Source of the DNA: an uncultured Pedobacter sp.
Lineage (GTDB): Bacteria > Bacteroidota > Bacteroidia > Sphingobacteriales > Sphingobacteriaceae
DNA length: 64,000 bases
Assembly (NCBI RefSeq): GCF_946480185.1
Contig: NZ_CAMLIG010000018.1
Span: forward strand, 1 to 64,000
Direction: 5' to 3'
The position numbers were made by a program, and so were the translations under genes. Shown in pieces: positions 1 through 9,623 of this stretch (positions are counted from its first letter, which is position 1; each line of letters opens with the position of its first letter). The notes beneath the pieces are model-generated. The model worked only from the letters and a program-made list of their open reading frames with translations, did not search any database and was not told the DNA's origin.

Positions 1-10
1 TCCAGTCGGA

Positions 11-628
11 CTACGGATCATCGCAGCTCGCTCCAGCATAGCTTGACTGCGTATCTATATATTCAAAAGCTTTTTCTATGCGCCTGCTGTTATAACTAAA
101 CTGATCGGTACTAAAAGTTACATCAGAAAGAGTACGTATATTTCTAGAGATAGATAGGTCATGTAAAATAGATATCAGTTCTAAAACAGAATCAAAACCC
201 TGTTTCTTATCTAAATAAATAATTCTTGATTTTAAGCGCTCAATCGTTTCCTGCGAAAAAAGAATCCCTTTCCTAGATTGCTCAAACATATTTCTAATAA
301 AACTAAGCTGGTTTCTGCGCAAAAAAGAATCGTCAAATAAATCTTTATGAAATTGGATGGTTATTTCTGTGATGTTTTTGTCTTTACAGTTATGGTTAAA
401 CCAAGCATGGCAAAGGTTTGGCCCAACCAGCACCAATTCCAAATCTTCTATCACTTCTATATGGTCGCCAACTATTCTTTTTGCGCCTCCAGCATTTAAA
501 ATCAAGTTTAACTCAAATTCTTCGTGGTAATGCAACGGAAAATCAAAGTTTTTTTTATTGCGGGAAAATAGGGTAAAACAGTCGTTTTGGTTCAATGGAG
601 TGATTTCTCTGATGATATTGTTGCTCAT
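11..628 (-). pseudogene. AraC-family regulator, C-terminally truncated (cupin sensor part only)
   Basis: The 205-residue product has the N-terminal half of an AraC-type regulator: a cupin-like ligand-binding region containing LHYHEEFELNLI (about residues 32-43) and GPNLCHAWFNH (about 69-79). A linker follows, with SRRIEKAFEYIDTQ, the sequence that normally leads into the double helix-turn-helix. The reading frame then runs into SSYAGASCDDP and a stop, so the roughly 90-residue DNA-binding domain is absent. The last 50 bases are about 58% GC, against roughly 35% in the rest of the gene, so the break may be a contig or junction artefact rather than a natural truncation. The gene is divergent from susC, and AraC-type regulators beside mannan operons are known in Bacteroidetes. 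An intact copy would be the obvious regulator of this PUL. Confidence 0.75.
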
Positions 629-824
629 AATTGGTATAATTATATTATAAATATAGTGTATTTGTGTTATAATAATACTATAATAAAAATCTAAAAATAA
701 TAGCTATTAGTGTTCTAAGCAATTGTAAAGTTATATTTTGAATATTATTTGTCATAATAGTATTAATTAGGTGTTTAAAATGCGCATATATTTGGGTTAT
801 TATAAACCAATTAATTATTTTAAT
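629..824. promoter_or_regulatory. Divergent control region between the AraC-type gene and susC
   Basis: This very AT-rich spacer separates the divergent regulator and susC. A 9-bp inverted pair, TAATACTAT at 673-681 and ATAGTATTA at 757-765, could be operator half-sites, although chance is plausible at this base composition. An exact TAnnTTTG -7 box (TATATTTG) lies at 787-794, about 30 bases before the preferred susC start. No good TTTG -33 box is seen at the expected distance, so the promoter call is tentative. Confidence 0.35.
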
Positions 825-3800
825 ATGAAAAGAATTTTTTACTTGAAGTTCTTTTGTCTTTTTTTTCTAACGGCTAGCTTCCTTAACACTCAGGCGCAGG
901 ACAGGCAAGTACGAGGGAAAGTTGTGGACAACGAGAATTTACCATTGCCAGGAGCTTCGGTTTCGGTTAATGGTGAAAAGAAAGTTACGTTAACAAATGC
1001 TAACGGAGAGTTTACTATTATGGTGCCCTCTGATAAAGCAACTTTAAAAGTAGCTTTTTTAGGTATGAGCCCGCAAGACGTTAGTGTAGCAGGTAAGGAT
1101 TATATCCAAATAGCTATGAAAATGGCTGTTAGTAGCTTGGATGAGGTAGTTTTTATCGGTTACGGAACTCAGAGAAAATCCGATTTAAACAGTGCCATAT
1201 CTACGGTAACGGCTAAAGACATTGAAAGTATTCCACAAGTAAGTATCGACCAATTATTGCAAGGTAAGGCTTCCGGAGTTTTTATCAGTCAAAACTCGGG
1301 TGCTCCTGGTAGTAATACCTCGGTTACTATACGTGGTATCACGTCTTTAAGCGCATCAAATGATCCTTTATATGTGATTGACGGTGTTGCTATTTCCGGA
1401 GATCCAAATAACACCGCAAGCAGTGGCAGATCATTGGTTTTAAACAATAAAGGCGAGGTTGGTGCCGGAAACGGGGAAAGCACTGTGAGCCCACTTTCTA
1501 CATTAAACCCAAATGATATTGAATCCATACAGATTTTAAAAGATGCTTCTGCTACTGCTATTTATGGTAGCCGCGGTGCTAATGGTGTTATTATTATTAC
1601 TACTAAAAGAGGTAAAAATGGTAACGGTAAAATCAATTACGATGGATATTATGGTATCCGCCAACAAGGTAAGTTTTTAGATGTAATGGATTTGCCGCAA
1701 TACGCAAGGTTGCAAAATACTTTAGCTGACGTTGTTGGTGTATTGCCACAAGCAGAATTCGCTAATCCGGAGTTTTTAAGCAAAGGAACTGATTGGCAGG
1801 ACGAAGTTTTTAGAACTGCGGGTCAACAAAATCATCAAATCTCTTTATCCGGAGCAAAAGACAATACAGATTATTATATCTCTGGAAACTATACAGACCA
1901 AGAAGGAACAATTATAGGTGGCGACTATAAAAGATATTCTTTTAGGTCAAACGTAAACGGCCAGATAAGAGACTGGTTTAAAGCAGGTTTAGCGGTTTCT
2001 GGAAGTAGAAGTTTTGAAAACAGAGGAATTAGCGACAACGGCGGTATTGTGCAAAACGCATTATTAAGTTCGCCAGACCGGGCAGTGAGGAACGCTGATG
2101 GTACTTTTTCAGGTGGACAAGCTTTTGAGTCCGGATCGGTAATTAACCCAATTGCGCAAGCCTTAGATGTAACAAATACTTTAGAAAGAAGTGGATTAAA
2201 CGGTACTGCTTATGCAGATATTAACTTTACCAAAGATTTATCCTTACATTCTGAAATAGGTGGAAACTTTGGTTATTCTGAAGCTAGGCAGTTTTTGCCA
2301 ACTTATAATTACGGACCATTAAATATTAACGAAACCGCAAAACTTACAGAATATTACTCTGGAAATACTTTTTGGTCATGGAAAGAGTATTTGACCTACA
2401 AACATGTTTTTGCAAAAAAACACGATGTAACGTTATTAGCCGGGCATGAGGTTAACCAATCATCATGGAAAGGCACAGATATAAGCAGGTTGAAATTTTT
2501 TAGTAACGATTTACAGTCTATCAACCTTGGAGATGCACAAACAGCAACAAATAACGAATACAAAGATGGCGACGGATTAGAATCATTTTTTTTCCGTAGC
2601 ATTTATACTTTTGACAATAAATACAGCTTTACGGCAACCGTAAGGTCTGATAGATCATCTAAATTTGCGCCGGGCAACCAAGTAGGTGTTTTCCCTTCAA
2701 TAGGTGCATCATGGAGATTAAGTCAGGAAAACTTTGCCAAAAGTTTAAAAACCGTTTTTGATGATATTAAAATAAGAGCCAGTTATGGTGGTACCGGAAA
2801 CCAATCTGTGCCAAACTACCTTTATGGCGTTGCTTTAGTTGCGGTCCCCACAGGTTTAGGAACTGGCTTTGCATTAGATAAAGTTAGAAACTTAGGTCTT
2901 AAATGGGAAACTCAGATACAAGGCGATGTAGGTTTAGATTTAACCTTTGTAAAAAACAGAGTAGATGTTTCTATGGATTATTACCAGAAAACGTCTAAAG
3001 ACTTTTTATTTAAAGCGGCTTTGCCTGCTTATTTACTCGGAAAATCTGCAGAGTATAGTGGCAATGGCGTTATTAATCCTCCGTATATTAACGGTGGGGA
3101 ATTACAAAATAAAGGTTTTGAATTTAGTGTAAACAGCAGAAACTTAGTTGGAAATTTTAAATGGAGTACCAGTTTAAACTTTTCTACCAACAAAAATACC
3201 GTAAAATCATTGGCCTCTGGCACCCCATTTATCCAAGGGAATATAGGAATTAGCTTTTTATCCCTACCTATAACAAAAACGGTTGTCGGTGGACCTGTCG
3301 GCGAGTTTTATGGCTATAAAGTTAAAGACATTTTTAGAACTGAAGATCAGTTAAGAAATGCTCCGGTACAGTTTGAAAGGCCAATTAGTGCGGATAAAGA
3401 TGGAACTTGGTATGGTGATATCCAATATGAAGATGTAAATAAAGACGGGGTAGTAGATGAAAAAGACCAAACCAGTTTAGGTAACCCAAGTCCAAAATTT
3501 ACTTATGGCATCACTAACAATTTCTCGTACAAAAATTTCGACTTATCTATTTTTTTAAATGGATCTTACGGATCAAAAATCATCAATGCCTTAAATTACA
3601 GGGTTGCTAGCTTAAGCGGAAGATGGGTTAACCAATTAGCCTCTGCATCGGATTTCTGGTCACCAGAAAATCCAAACTCAAATAATCCTGCACCCAGAGA
3701 CGGAGATAACCTCAACCTTTTAAATTCTGATAGATTTTTAGAAAGTGGTTCTTATTTAAGGATACAGAATGTAAACTTAGGTTATAACATACCGGCTAAA

Positions 3801-3992
3801 CTATTAACCAAAGTAAAGTTAAATGCCCTAAAAGTTTATGTAAGTGCACAAAATTTATATGTATTTACACCTTATACAGGTCTGGATCCCGAGATAGGTT
3901 CTATCAGTCAAAACGTGTTCTTATCTAATATAGATATTGGTCGTTATCCAAGTCCACGTACAATCACATTTGGTATTAATGCCTCATTTTAA
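825..3992 (+). CDS. SusC/RagA-like TonB-dependent outer-membrane receptor (mannan PUL)
   Basis: This is the outer-membrane importer for oligosaccharides, powered by TonB and capped by its SusD partner. The start at 825 is preferred over the upstream ATG at 771 because it gives a clean signal peptide (MKRIFYLKFFCLFFLTASF, cleaved near AQA-Q). In 1055 residues the order is signal peptide, carboxypeptidase-regulatory-like domain (about 28-105), the SusC motif DEVVFIGYGTQRKSDL (about 106-122), a plug with DPLYVIDGV and LKDASATAIYGSRGANGV (about 180-255), then a 22-strand-type barrel ending in an aromatic residue (ITFGINASF). The susD gene follows after 12 bp, as in a canonical susCD pair. Mannan as substrate is inferred from the GH26, GH5, GH130 and epimerase genes downstream. 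Confidence 0.95.
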   Translation: MKRIFYLKFFCLFFLTASFLNTQAQDRQVRGKVVDNENLPLPGASVSVNGEKKVTLTNANGEFTIMVPSDKATLKVAFLGMSPQDVSVAGKDYIQIAMKMAVSSLDEVVFIGYGTQRKSDLNSAISTVTAKDIESIPQVSIDQLLQGKASGVFISQNSGAPGSNTSVTIRGITSLSASNDPLYVIDGVAISGDPNNTASSGRSLVLNNKGEVGAGNGESTVSPLSTLNPNDIESIQILKDASATAIYGSRGANGVIIITTKRGKNGNGKINYDGYYGIRQQGKFLDVMDLPQYARLQNTLADVVGVLPQAEFANPEFLSKGTDWQDEVFRTAGQQNHQISLSGAKDNTDYYISGNYTDQEGTIIGGDYKRYSFRSNVNGQIRDWFKAGLAVSGSRSFENRGISDNGGIVQNALLSSPDRAVRNADGTFSGGQAFESGSVINPIAQALDVTNTLERSGLNGTAYADINFTKDLSLHSEIGGNFGYSEARQFLPTYNYGPLNINETAKLTEYYSGNTFWSWKEYLTYKHVFAKKHDVTLLAGHEVNQSSWKGTDISRLKFFSNDLQSINLGDAQTATNNEYKDGDGLESFFFRSIYTFDNKYSFTATVRSDRSSKFAPGNQVGVFPSIGASWRLSQENFAKSLKTVFDDIKIRASYGGTGNQSVPNYLYGVALVAVPTGLGTGFALDKVRNLGLKWETQIQGDVGLDLTFVKNRVDVSMDYYQKTSKDFLFKAALPAYLLGKSAEYSGNGVINPPYINGGELQNKGFEFSVNSRNLVGNFKWSTSLNFSTNKNTVKSLASGTPFIQGNIGISFLSLPITKTVVGGPVGEFYGYKVKDIFRTEDQLRNAPVQFERPISADKDGTWYGDIQYEDVNKDGVVDEKDQTSLGNPSPKFTYGITNNFSYKNFDLSIFLNGSYGSKIINALNYRVASLSGRWVNQLASASDFWSPENPNSNNPAPRDGDNLNLLNSDRFLESGSYLRIQNVNLGYNIPAKLLTKVKLNALKVYVSAQNLYVFTPYTGLDPEIGSISQNVFLSNIDIGRYPSPRTITFGINASF

Positions 3993-4004
3993 AATATAAT
4001 AGAA

Positions 4005-5672
4005 ATGAAAAAGAATTTAAAAAATATAGCAATAGCTATCACAGGAGCAACCATGCTAAGTTTAGCACTTGGTGGCTGTAAAGATAGTTTCTTTGACCGC
4101 CCTCCGCAAAGCGCAATCACGGTTGATAACTTTTACAGTACAGATGACCAAGTGCAAGCAAGTACAAACGTACTGTACAGCGCTGCATGGTTTGGCTGGG
4201 TTGGTAAAACCGGATGGGCAGTTACAGAGCTAGCGGGCGGCAACGGCAGAACAGTGTCTGGAGATGTTGTAAACTTTGGGAATTATTCTGTTACGCCAAC
4301 TAACTTCCAGATAGAACAAGGCTGGAACGCACTTTACATTGTTGTAGCCCAGGCAAACGGTGTTATCAATAACCTGCCAACAAGCGTTGCTCCTTCCGTT
4401 AGCCAAACAACAGTAAATGTTGCACTGGGCGAAGCACATTTATTTAGGGCATTGGCATATTTTCATTTGGTTAGAACCTTTGGTAATGTTCCGCTTATTG
4501 AGGATAGCGAGAAATATATTAAAGACTATCAGGTTAACACAGCGCCAATTCCAGATCTTTATAAATTTATTGTAAGCGATTTAAAATTTGCAGAAGAAAA
4601 CCTTCCGGCGATGATGAGGAGCGGTAAAGGATCTGGTAGAGTATCAAGCGGTTCTGCTTCTGCACTATTAGCTAAAGTTTACCTGTATATGCAGGATTAT
4701 ACCAATGCTAAATTAGAAGCAGAAAAAGTAATCAATAGTGGCGAGTTTAAACTTTATGGTACAGATGTCGCCGGAAAATCTTACGAAGATCTTTTCTTAA
4801 CAGAAAATAATAACAACGAAGAATCTGTTATCCAACTTCAGTGGTTAGGGTCTGGAGGTTACGGTTTAGGAAACCCTACCCAAGCAGCTTTTGCCTATAA
4901 TGGTATTACCTTAACAGGCGATGGTTACGGTTTGTTGGGTCCAACGCCTGATTTGCAAGATTTGTATGATCCGGGAGATTTAAGAAGACATGCAACTATT
5001 ATGTTTCCGGGAGATTTTTATCCGAACATACATAAAGCGGATGGTGGATATACTTTTCCATTAGATGGAAACGCACAAGGCACAAGAACTGCCGTAAAAA
5101 AATATGTGGTAGGCTCACCGGCAGATAATGGAGGTGTAGGATCTAGGCAATCTGCCGCTAACAATACCTACATGATGCGCTACTCCGAAGTATATTTAAT
5201 ACTTGCAGAAGCTATTATGGCAGGCGCACCAACTTCAACAGATTTGCAGGCATTAGCCGCCATTAATAAAATCAGAAACAGAGCTGGGCTTGGTGACTTA
5301 ACAGAAATCAAGCGCTATTATACAGTGCCAAACCCGGCATTAAATCTTCCGGGTGCGCCAAGCAATACGCCTACAACGCTAATTAAAGATGATATTTTGG
5401 ATGAGAGAAGAAGAGAATTTGCATTTGAAAATGATACTTGGTTTGATTTGGCCCGAAGAGACGGTTTTAACGTTACAACTCATCCTATAGCAATTGCTAT
5501 GGTTAAGCAACAGGATAGAGGACAGGTAAGCAATGACAATCCTCCAAAAAGGTTTGGAGATGGTTATAACACCAATATTAACGATGCCAGTTTTTATTTC
5601 CCTTATCCGGCTACCGAAGTTGCTACCAATCCAAAATTGTTGGACGCACCGGTACCTTACAATTTTAACTAG
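4005..5672 (+). CDS. SusD/RagB-like surface glycan-binding lipoprotein
   Basis: This 555-residue SusD homologue is the lid of the SusC transporter and binds glycan at the cell surface. The signal peptide ends in a lipobox with Cys25 (ALGGC). The N-terminal SusD part (about 26-230) contains the TPR-like helices with GEAHLFRALAYFHLVRTFGNVPL, the usual RagB/SusD signature. The C-terminal RagB part carries YSEVYLILAEA, ILDERRREFAFENDTWFDLAR and a closing YPATEVATNPKL. It lies 12 bp after susC and 36 bp before the IPT/TIG binding protein, so the three are almost certainly co-transcribed. Confidence 0.95.
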   Translation: MKKNLKNIAIAITGATMLSLALGGCKDSFFDRPPQSAITVDNFYSTDDQVQASTNVLYSAAWFGWVGKTGWAVTELAGGNGRTVSGDVVNFGNYSVTPTNFQIEQGWNALYIVVAQANGVINNLPTSVAPSVSQTTVNVALGEAHLFRALAYFHLVRTFGNVPLIEDSEKYIKDYQVNTAPIPDLYKFIVSDLKFAEENLPAMMRSGKGSGRVSSGSASALLAKVYLYMQDYTNAKLEAEKVINSGEFKLYGTDVAGKSYEDLFLTENNNNEESVIQLQWLGSGGYGLGNPTQAAFAYNGITLTGDGYGLLGPTPDLQDLYDPGDLRRHATIMFPGDFYPNIHKADGGYTFPLDGNAQGTRTAVKKYVVGSPADNGGVGSRQSAANNTYMMRYSEVYLILAEAIMAGAPTSTDLQALAAINKIRNRAGLGDLTEIKRYYTVPNPALNLPGAPSNTPTTLIKDDILDERRREFAFENDTWFDLARRDGFNVTTHPIAIAMVKQQDRGQVSNDNPPKRFGDGYNTNINDASFYFPYPATEVATNPKLLDAPVPYNFN

Positions 5673-5708
5673 AGAAATAACAATAAATTATATTAACAAT
5701 ATAAGAAT

Positions 5709-6839
5709 ATGGAAACTTTAAAAAACAGAGGTGCGAACATCATATTAATGTTTGTGGCATTACTTGTTACCGCAACCTATTCCTGTAAAAAGGATGAATC
5801 TGGAGGAATGCCAACTATAGAGCGTATAAGAACACTTACTAAAGTAGATACTGTTCAGGTAACACGTCCTATTGATTTGGACAACTCTGAAACGGTAGAT
5901 AAAAGAGTATTAGTCCCTTTTGATTCTACTGTAGTTGCTGGTGAGTTGCAAAACACCTATGTAATAATTGGCAAAAATCTTTCAAGCGCCAAAAGCTTAA
6001 CGCTAAACGGAACAAATATCTACTTTAACTCAACACTGGTAACCAGTAACAGTTTGATATTTTCTATCCCGGAAGAAGACATTGATTATGGTCCCGGGCA
6101 AACCAAAACGCTGATTTTAACAACAGCATTTGGCTCTGTAACTTATGAATTTCCGGTTCTACAGCCAGCTCCAAGTATTTTAAGCTTTGCACCGCTTGCG
6201 GCCGGCGCTGGCGAAATAGTAACAATAACAGGAAAAGTTTTCGAAAACATAGAATCTGTAATGTTTAATGATGTTGTAGCAGAAATTGTTGGAACCCCTA
6301 CATCTATGGAAATAAAAGTAAAAGTGCCAGATGGTATCGTTCAGGCTAAAATATTTGTAACTACCAAAGGCGGAACTACAGAATCTATCGCTTCTTTCGG
6401 GTTTAAAAGGCTGGTTTATGATGATACTTACGCAACAAACTGGTCTTCAACAGGCTATAACTCAACTACAAGTGAAGTTACAACTCCCGTTAAAAGAGGA
6501 ACGAAAACACTTAGGTGCGATTACGTAGGAGGTTATGGGGCGTACAGGGCTGGCTATAACGGTGCCAAAATAGATGTGGCTGCATTAGGCTTAACGGCAA
6601 TAAAAATTTCTATTTATGGTGGGCCAGGTTCTGAGGGAAAGAAAGTTAACATCTCTCTTAACGATACTTATACAGACGGTAAACGTGTTAGTCTCATTTT
6701 AAAAGAAGGCGTATATACAGATTTTACGGTACCATTAAGTTCCTTGGGCAGTCCAACAGAAATTAAGGAAATTATTTTACAGGAATTCAGTGGCTTTGCA
6801 CCAAGCACTATTTACATAGACGATATCGGATTTATTTAA
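5709..6839 (+). CDS. IPT/TIG-domain surface glycan-binding lipoprotein (SusE/F position)
   Basis: This 376-residue lipoprotein is the third gene after susCD, the usual place for a surface glycan-binding protein. Its lipid Cys is Cys26, followed by KKDES, which resembles the acidic surface-export signal of Bacteroidetes lipoproteins. An N-terminal Ig-like region is followed by an IPT/TIG domain (about 150-235, PSILSFAPLAAGAGEIVTITG). The C-terminal beta-sandwich (about 240-376, ending STIYIDDIGFI) looks like a carbohydrate-binding module. No catalytic motif is seen. The predicted role is to hold mannan at the surface for GH26. Ligand specificity cannot be read from the sequence. Confidence 0.8.
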   Translation: METLKNRGANIILMFVALLVTATYSCKKDESGGMPTIERIRTLTKVDTVQVTRPIDLDNSETVDKRVLVPFDSTVVAGELQNTYVIIGKNLSSAKSLTLNGTNIYFNSTLVTSNSLIFSIPEEDIDYGPGQTKTLILTTAFGSVTYEFPVLQPAPSILSFAPLAAGAGEIVTITGKVFENIESVMFNDVVAEIVGTPTSMEIKVKVPDGIVQAKIFVTTKGGTTESIASFGFKRLVYDDTYATNWSSTGYNSTTSEVTTPVKRGTKTLRCDYVGGYGAYRAGYNGAKIDVAALGLTAIKISIYGGPGSEGKKVNISLNDTYTDGKRVSLILKEGVYTDFTVPLSSLGSPTEIKEIILQEFSGFAPSTIYIDDIGFI

Positions 6840-6851
6840 ATCGTTGAAATT

Positions 6852-6888
6852 AAAAGTCTGATTTGAACCGAGTTTAAATCAGACTTTT
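6852..6888 (+). terminator. Strong hairpin after the susCD-binding protein genes
   Basis: A perfect 13-bp stem (AAAAGTCTGATTT at 6852-6864, AAATCAGACTTTT at 6876-6888) with an 11-nt loop and a T-rich right arm lies just after the glycan-binding gene and 50 bp before GH26. It is probably an intrinsic or partial terminator that keeps susCD and binding-protein transcript above enzyme transcript, or a stabilising 3' end. Confidence 0.75.
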
Positions 6889-6937
6889 TAAATCAAGCAT
6901 CGGGTTTTCCTAAAATAGCAAAATCAATTTTCTAATT

Positions 6938-8191
6938 ATGAAACGCAATTTTAAACATCAATTTTTTATAGCCTGTCTCTTATTTGTAACAGGATTTAGT
7001 GCCTGTAAAAAAGATGACAAAATAACTCCAATTGAACCGCCTGTTGTTATAGATCCACCCAAAGAAGATCCTGTTCCAACATTGGCAACAGTAAAAACTT
7101 GGTTAGTAGATAAAAATGCGACTGATGAAACCGCGGCCATGTTTTACAATATGCAAATTTTAGCTAAAACAAAAATTATGTTTGGCCACCAAGATGATAC
7201 TAAACAAGGTAAATCGCCCGGTTTTATGTTAGGTATGTCAGACATAAAAGAAGTAACAGGGGCTTTCCCTGCCGTTTATGGATGGGATTTGTTAGATATT
7301 GCCTCTTTTCAGCGTAACGGCTGGTTTGATGAGCAAGCAAATATCATTAGAACTCAAACGGTCAACGCATACAAAAGAGGCGGAATAAACACCTATTGCT
7401 GGCATTATTGGAATCCAGTTGCAAGTAAAAGTCCGGGTCAAGATCCTAGTAAATCAGAAGGTAAAAACGCTCCTTTCTACTATAAAGATGAGCCAACACC
7501 TGCAGTTTCTCAAATTTTACCTGGAGGTAGTTCAAATGCGGTATTTAAAATGTCTTTAGACAGAGTTGCAGACTATATTAAATCTATAAAATCAGATGAT
7601 GGTAAATTAGTTCCGGTCATTTTTAGGCCGTTTCACGAAATGGATGGAGACTGGTTTTGGTGGGGTAAAACACATTGCACTACACAACAATATAAAGAAC
7701 TGTACCAATACACTGTAGAATATTTAAGAGATGAAAAACAAGTCCATAACGTATTATTTGCCTGGTCTCCAGACAGAGGTTTAGCGAGTAATGAACAACA
7801 ATATTTAACCTATTACCCTGGTGATGATTATGTTGACGTTTTAGGAATGGACCAGTACGAGGATTTAAAAACAGCTACAGGTATTACTTCCGCAAGCAAT
7901 AAATTAAAAATCATGTCTGATTATGCGGCCAAGGCCAATAAAATTGCAGCGCTAACAGAAACTGGTTTAGCAGACATTACTCAAAGTGATTGGTACACTC
8001 AGGTGCTTTTTAAAGCTTTAACAAAGCAAAAAGTGAACATCTCTTATGCAATGGTATGGTACAACGGAAGTAATTATTATACGCCTTATAAAGGACATCC
8101 CGCAGAAGCAGATTTTATTAAGTTTAAAAATACTTCCAATATAGTTTTTGGAGACAAAGTGCCAGACTTTTATACACTTGCAAAGAAGTAA
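6938..8191 (+). CDS. GH26 endo-beta-1,4-mannanase, surface lipoprotein
   Basis: This 417-residue GH26 enzyme cuts the beta-1,4-mannan backbone. The lipobox Cys23 (GFSAC) is followed by KKDDK, close to the surface-export signals of Bacteroidetes lipoproteins, so it is probably the outer-surface enzyme that makes the first cuts. The TIM barrel shows IMFGHQDDTKQ near residue 80, YGWDLLD, INTYCWHYWNP, the acid/base motif FRPFHEMDGDWFWWG (Glu234) and the nucleophile motif ALTETGL (Glu341). All are hallmarks of GH26 mannanases. It follows the glycan-binding gene across a hairpin. Endo rather than mannobiohydrolase action is assumed from the surface location; two other GH26 genes sit in this locus. 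Confidence 0.93.
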   Translation: MKRNFKHQFFIACLLFVTGFSACKKDDKITPIEPPVVIDPPKEDPVPTLATVKTWLVDKNATDETAAMFYNMQILAKTKIMFGHQDDTKQGKSPGFMLGMSDIKEVTGAFPAVYGWDLLDIASFQRNGWFDEQANIIRTQTVNAYKRGGINTYCWHYWNPVASKSPGQDPSKSEGKNAPFYYKDEPTPAVSQILPGGSSNAVFKMSLDRVADYIKSIKSDDGKLVPVIFRPFHEMDGDWFWWGKTHCTTQQYKELYQYTVEYLRDEKQVHNVLFAWSPDRGLASNEQQYLTYYPGDDYVDVLGMDQYEDLKTATGITSASNKLKIMSDYAAKANKIAALTETGLADITQSDWYTQVLFKALTKQKVNISYAMVWYNGSNYYTPYKGHPAEADFIKFKNTSNIVFGDKVPDFYTLAKK

Positions 8192-8241
8192 GTAATTTGC
8201 TCCAATAGTATAAACTAGTCCAGCTATCGCAGTAAAAAATT

Positions 8242-8270
8242 AATATTAAAACAGAGGGATTTTTAATATT
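8242..8270 (+). terminator. AU-rich hairpin between GH26 and GH5 genes
   Basis: A 10-bp perfect but all-AT stem (AATATTAAAA at 8242-8251, TTTTAATATT at 8261-8270) with a 9-nt loop lies in the 127-bp gap before the GH5 gene. Its stability is low. It may be an attenuator or RNA-processing site, or chance in AT-rich DNA. Confidence 0.35.
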
Positions 8271-8318
8271 TAGTCATCGAAAATGAAGATTAAAAATCAC
8301 AGTATCATTTAAAACGGA

Positions 8319-9623
8319 ATGATTAAGAAATTGGTTAGGTTTAGTACAGTGATGGTAATGGTCTGGATATTTTGTCCAGGCCATTTACTGTATGCCCAAG
8401 AGAATTTTGTAAAGCGTAACGGTATAGCTTTTACCATAAATGGTAAACCATATACTTATGTTGGCGCAAACTACTGGTATGGGGGTTTGCTGGCACTTAA
8501 AGGAAAAGACGGAAAAAAACGTCTTAAAAAAGAGCTTAATTTTTTAAAAAGAAAAGGCGTTAACAATTTAAGAGTAATGGTGGGCGCAGAAGGAGTAGTA
8601 GATTATAAATACCGAGTTGCCAATGCAGATGCCCTGCAGCCACAAAAAGGAGTTTTCCGCGATTCTATTTTGTACGGATTAGATTATCTGTTAAACGAAA
8701 TGGGAAAACGTAATATGAAAGCGGTACTGCATTTTACCAATACTTGGGATTGGAGCGGAGGATTAGGACAATACCTTGAATGGAACGGCTACACACCTCA
8801 GTTATACTCTAAAACTGATAACTATAGCTGGGACAAATACCGCGATTACATTACACAGTTTTATAACTGCCAGCCCTGTAAAGATGATGTTGATAAATAC
8901 ATTACCTATATTTTAAACCATACCAATACAGTAAATGGCTTAAAATACACCGATGATCCGGCTATTATGGCCTGGCAGATAATCAACGAACCACGTACAA
9001 TGCGGCCGATAAACAACCAAGCCTTTTTAGATTGGATGAAACACGTAGCTGCGTTGGTAAAATCAATTGATCCTAACCATTTATTATCAACCGGTAGCGA
9101 AGGGGATATTGCTTATGATGGAGATATGGAAATATTTAAAGCAATACATGCCGATAAAAACATCGATTACATAAACATACACCTGTGGCCAAAAAACTGG
9201 GGCTGGTTTAAAGACACTTCAATTAATGCAAGCATGTATAGCATTATTAAAAAGGCCGAAAACTGTGTGGCAAAACACGTAGCAGTTGCAAAAGAACTAA
9301 ACAAGCCTTTAGTACTCGAAGAATTTGGCTTGCCAAGAGATTTAGGTTCTTTTAATCCCCAATCCACCACTTATAACCGCAATTTATTTTACAAAAATGT
9401 TTTTGGCCTACAGGCTAAATATCCAGTGCTTGTAGGTACAAATTTTTGGGCTTTCGGCGGTATTGCCAGACCAATAGACGGACAGGTTTTTTGGAAAGAA
9501 GGGGATGATTATATGGGCGATCCGGGAGGTGAGGAACAAGGCCTTAATTCGGTTTTTACATCAGACAAATCAACTTGGAAAATAATTAAAAATTTTTCTA
9601 AAACAATAATTAATGAGAATTAA
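8319..9623 (+). CDS. GH5 endo-beta-mannanase (subfamily 7-like), secreted
   Basis: This 434-residue clan GH-A enzyme has a signal peptide ending near LLYAQ. It resembles GH5_7 mannanases: GANYWYGG near residue 50, NNLRVMVGAEG, WQIINEPRTMRP with acid/base Glu224, INIHLWPKNWGWF, and LVLEEFGLPRD with nucleophile Glu335. A catalytic-domain-only layout fits a periplasmic enzyme working on imported manno-oligosaccharides. Its 3' end overlaps the next GH26 gene by 11 bp, which suggests translational coupling. The exact subfamily and whether it prefers glucomannan or galactomannan are inference. Confidence 0.88.
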   Translation: MIKKLVRFSTVMVMVWIFCPGHLLYAQENFVKRNGIAFTINGKPYTYVGANYWYGGLLALKGKDGKKRLKKELNFLKRKGVNNLRVMVGAEGVVDYKYRVANADALQPQKGVFRDSILYGLDYLLNEMGKRNMKAVLHFTNTWDWSGGLGQYLEWNGYTPQLYSKTDNYSWDKYRDYITQFYNCQPCKDDVDKYITYILNHTNTVNGLKYTDDPAIMAWQIINEPRTMRPINNQAFLDWMKHVAALVKSIDPNHLLSTGSEGDIAYDGDMEIFKAIHADKNIDYINIHLWPKNWGWFKDTSINASMYSIIKKAENCVAKHVAVAKELNKPLVLEEFGLPRDLGSFNPQSTTYNRNLFYKNVFGLQAKYPVLVGTNFWAFGGIARPIDGQVFWKEGDDYMGDPGGEEQGLNSVFTSDKSTWKIIKNFSKTIINEN

